7,673 nucleotides of DNA from Clostridia bacterium (GTDB lineage Bacteria; Bacillota; Clostridia; Christensenellales; UBA1242), in assembly GCA_017650795.1 (NCBI GenBank), contig JAGCEE010000300.1, positions 1 through 7,673 of the forward strand, written 5' to 3'. Under the pieces are notes generated by a model. The model was given only the letters and a program-made list of their open reading frames with translations, ran no database searches and was not told where the DNA came from. Below are positions 7,157 through 7,673 of this stretch, piece by piece. Made by a program: the position numbers and the translations under genes. The stretch's first letter is position 1, and each line of letters opens with the position of its first letter.

Positions 7157-7673
7157 TATTTTTCTCCATCAATCTTTTGAATAATTTTTAAATGTTTATC
7201 TATGACTTGAGCGAGACCGGCAATTGCTATTGAAACAATAGCACAGCATTCTGCGGATTCGAAAAGAAAAATCCATTTTTCGTTTTCAATACAAATCAGA
7301 TTAAGCTTAATTAACGAATTGATTACTACCGCAATTACATAAAAACACCAAATTAAAATCCTATAAATGTTTATGTTTATAACATAGTTATTAAAATTTT
7401 TAATTGAGTAACTATTTGGATTATTATTTTTTATTAACTTGGTATATTTTTCCATTATTTTTTTATTTGTTAAAAATGAAGTACCGATTATTAACATTGA
7501 TTCACTGCTAATTATTATCCACTTTTCTGGCAAATAAAAAAGCAATACGTGATATATTATTATAAATACCAAAACTGAAAAACAAATACATAAATAATTG
7601 AATATTTTTTGAAAATTATGAGATAAGTTGGTAAGAATATAGAATAAAAAGAATAATGTAAATGTCGAATATA
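7156..7673 (-). CDS. Multi-pass membrane protein upstream of res (5' end beyond window)
   Basis: The frame is open from the right edge to TAA at 7156-7158, giving 171 visible residues. A TTG at 7570-7572 could be called as a start, but it has no ribosome binding site and cuts through a hydrophobic segment, so the gene most likely begins outside the window. Likely membrane segments (visible numbering): 3-16 (partial), 24-48, 51-67 (weaker), 101-123 and 133-155. A Lys/Asn-rich loop lies at about 68-100 and a short Lys-rich tail ends KIDGEK. Cysteines cluster in ECCAIV. No enzyme motif or named family is recognised. Its stop overlaps the res start, and the res ribosome binding site lies in its last codons, so the two are translationally coupled. 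It occupies the place where mod usually precedes res. Composition is extreme: about 20% GC over 7261-7620. Confidence 0.75.
   Translation of the reverse strand, partial: YSTFTLFFLFYILTNLSHNFQKIFNYLCICFSVLVFIIIYHVLLFYLPEKWIIISSESMLIIGTSFLTNKKIMEKYTKLIKNNNPNSYSIKNFNNYVININIYRILIWCFYVIAVVINSLIKLNLICIENEKWIFLFESAECCAIVSIAIAGLAQVIDKHLKIIQKIDGEK
7164..7167 (-). promoter_or_regulatory. Ribosome binding site of res, inside the membrane-protein gene
   Basis: GGAG on the minus strand lies 7 bases before the res ATG (7154-7156), within the final Asp-Gly-Glu codons of the upstream gene. It confirms the res start and indicates coupled translation. Confidence 0.75.

Noticed and set aside
7156..7572. A complete 138-residue membrane protein starting at TTG
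   Set aside because: The frame stays open to the window edge, the TTG lacks a ribosome binding site, and it would split a hydrophobic segment.
1..7673. CRISPR array, tRNA/rRNA genes, transposase or integrase
   Set aside because: No regularly spaced repeats, tRNA-like cloverleaf, rRNA signature or recombinase motif was seen on either strand by eye.
1..7673. Alternative genetic code with TGA as tryptophan
   Set aside because: Every stop is TAA, but tryptophan is written TGG throughout and no in-frame TGA occurs, so the standard bacterial code is sufficient.

Overview
The window is AT-rich DNA from a low-GC bacterium, most likely Bacillota (a Clostridia- or Bacilli-like gut or host-associated lineage). 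Evidence: strong AAGGAG-type ribosome binding sites before nearly every gene, all nine visible stop codons TAA, and AT-biased codons. Tryptophan is written TGG and no in-frame TGA occurs in the genes, so the standard bacterial code fits. The PcfK/PcfJ gene pair places the left part in a conjugative plasmid, an integrative conjugative element or a related mobile element; it is not ordinary core chromosome.

Left region (1-2932, + strand) is one compact operon fragment. It holds the 3' end of a small unknown gene, two more small unknown genes, a PcfK-like gene, a PcfJ-like gene, a 107-residue unknown protein, and then an intrinsic terminator. Genes overlap or sit within about 15 bases of each other, each with its own Shine-Dalgarno site. 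Its promoter lies left of the window.

Middle region (2954-3952, + strand) is a single-gene transcription unit with its own extended -10 promoter and a strong terminator. It encodes a 301-residue protein with an N-terminal PD-(D/E)XK nuclease-like domain and a C-terminal DUF5655 domain.

Right region (4070-7673, - strand) is convergent to the rest. It holds a complete 1028-residue type III restriction enzyme (Res) with intact helicase motifs and an intact C-terminal nuclease site. Immediately upstream, coupled by a TAATG overlap, is a very AT-rich multi-pass membrane protein gene whose frame stays open to the window edge. The modification (Mod) gene that a Res needs is not directly adjacent; if present it lies beyond the right edge.

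Taken together this looks like a mobile element with a transfer-associated operon and cargo concerned with DNA cleavage (type III restriction, and possibly the DUF5655 nuclease). The least expected feature is the membrane protein coupled to res in the place where mod normally sits. No RNA genes, CRISPR arrays, transposases or integrases were seen.
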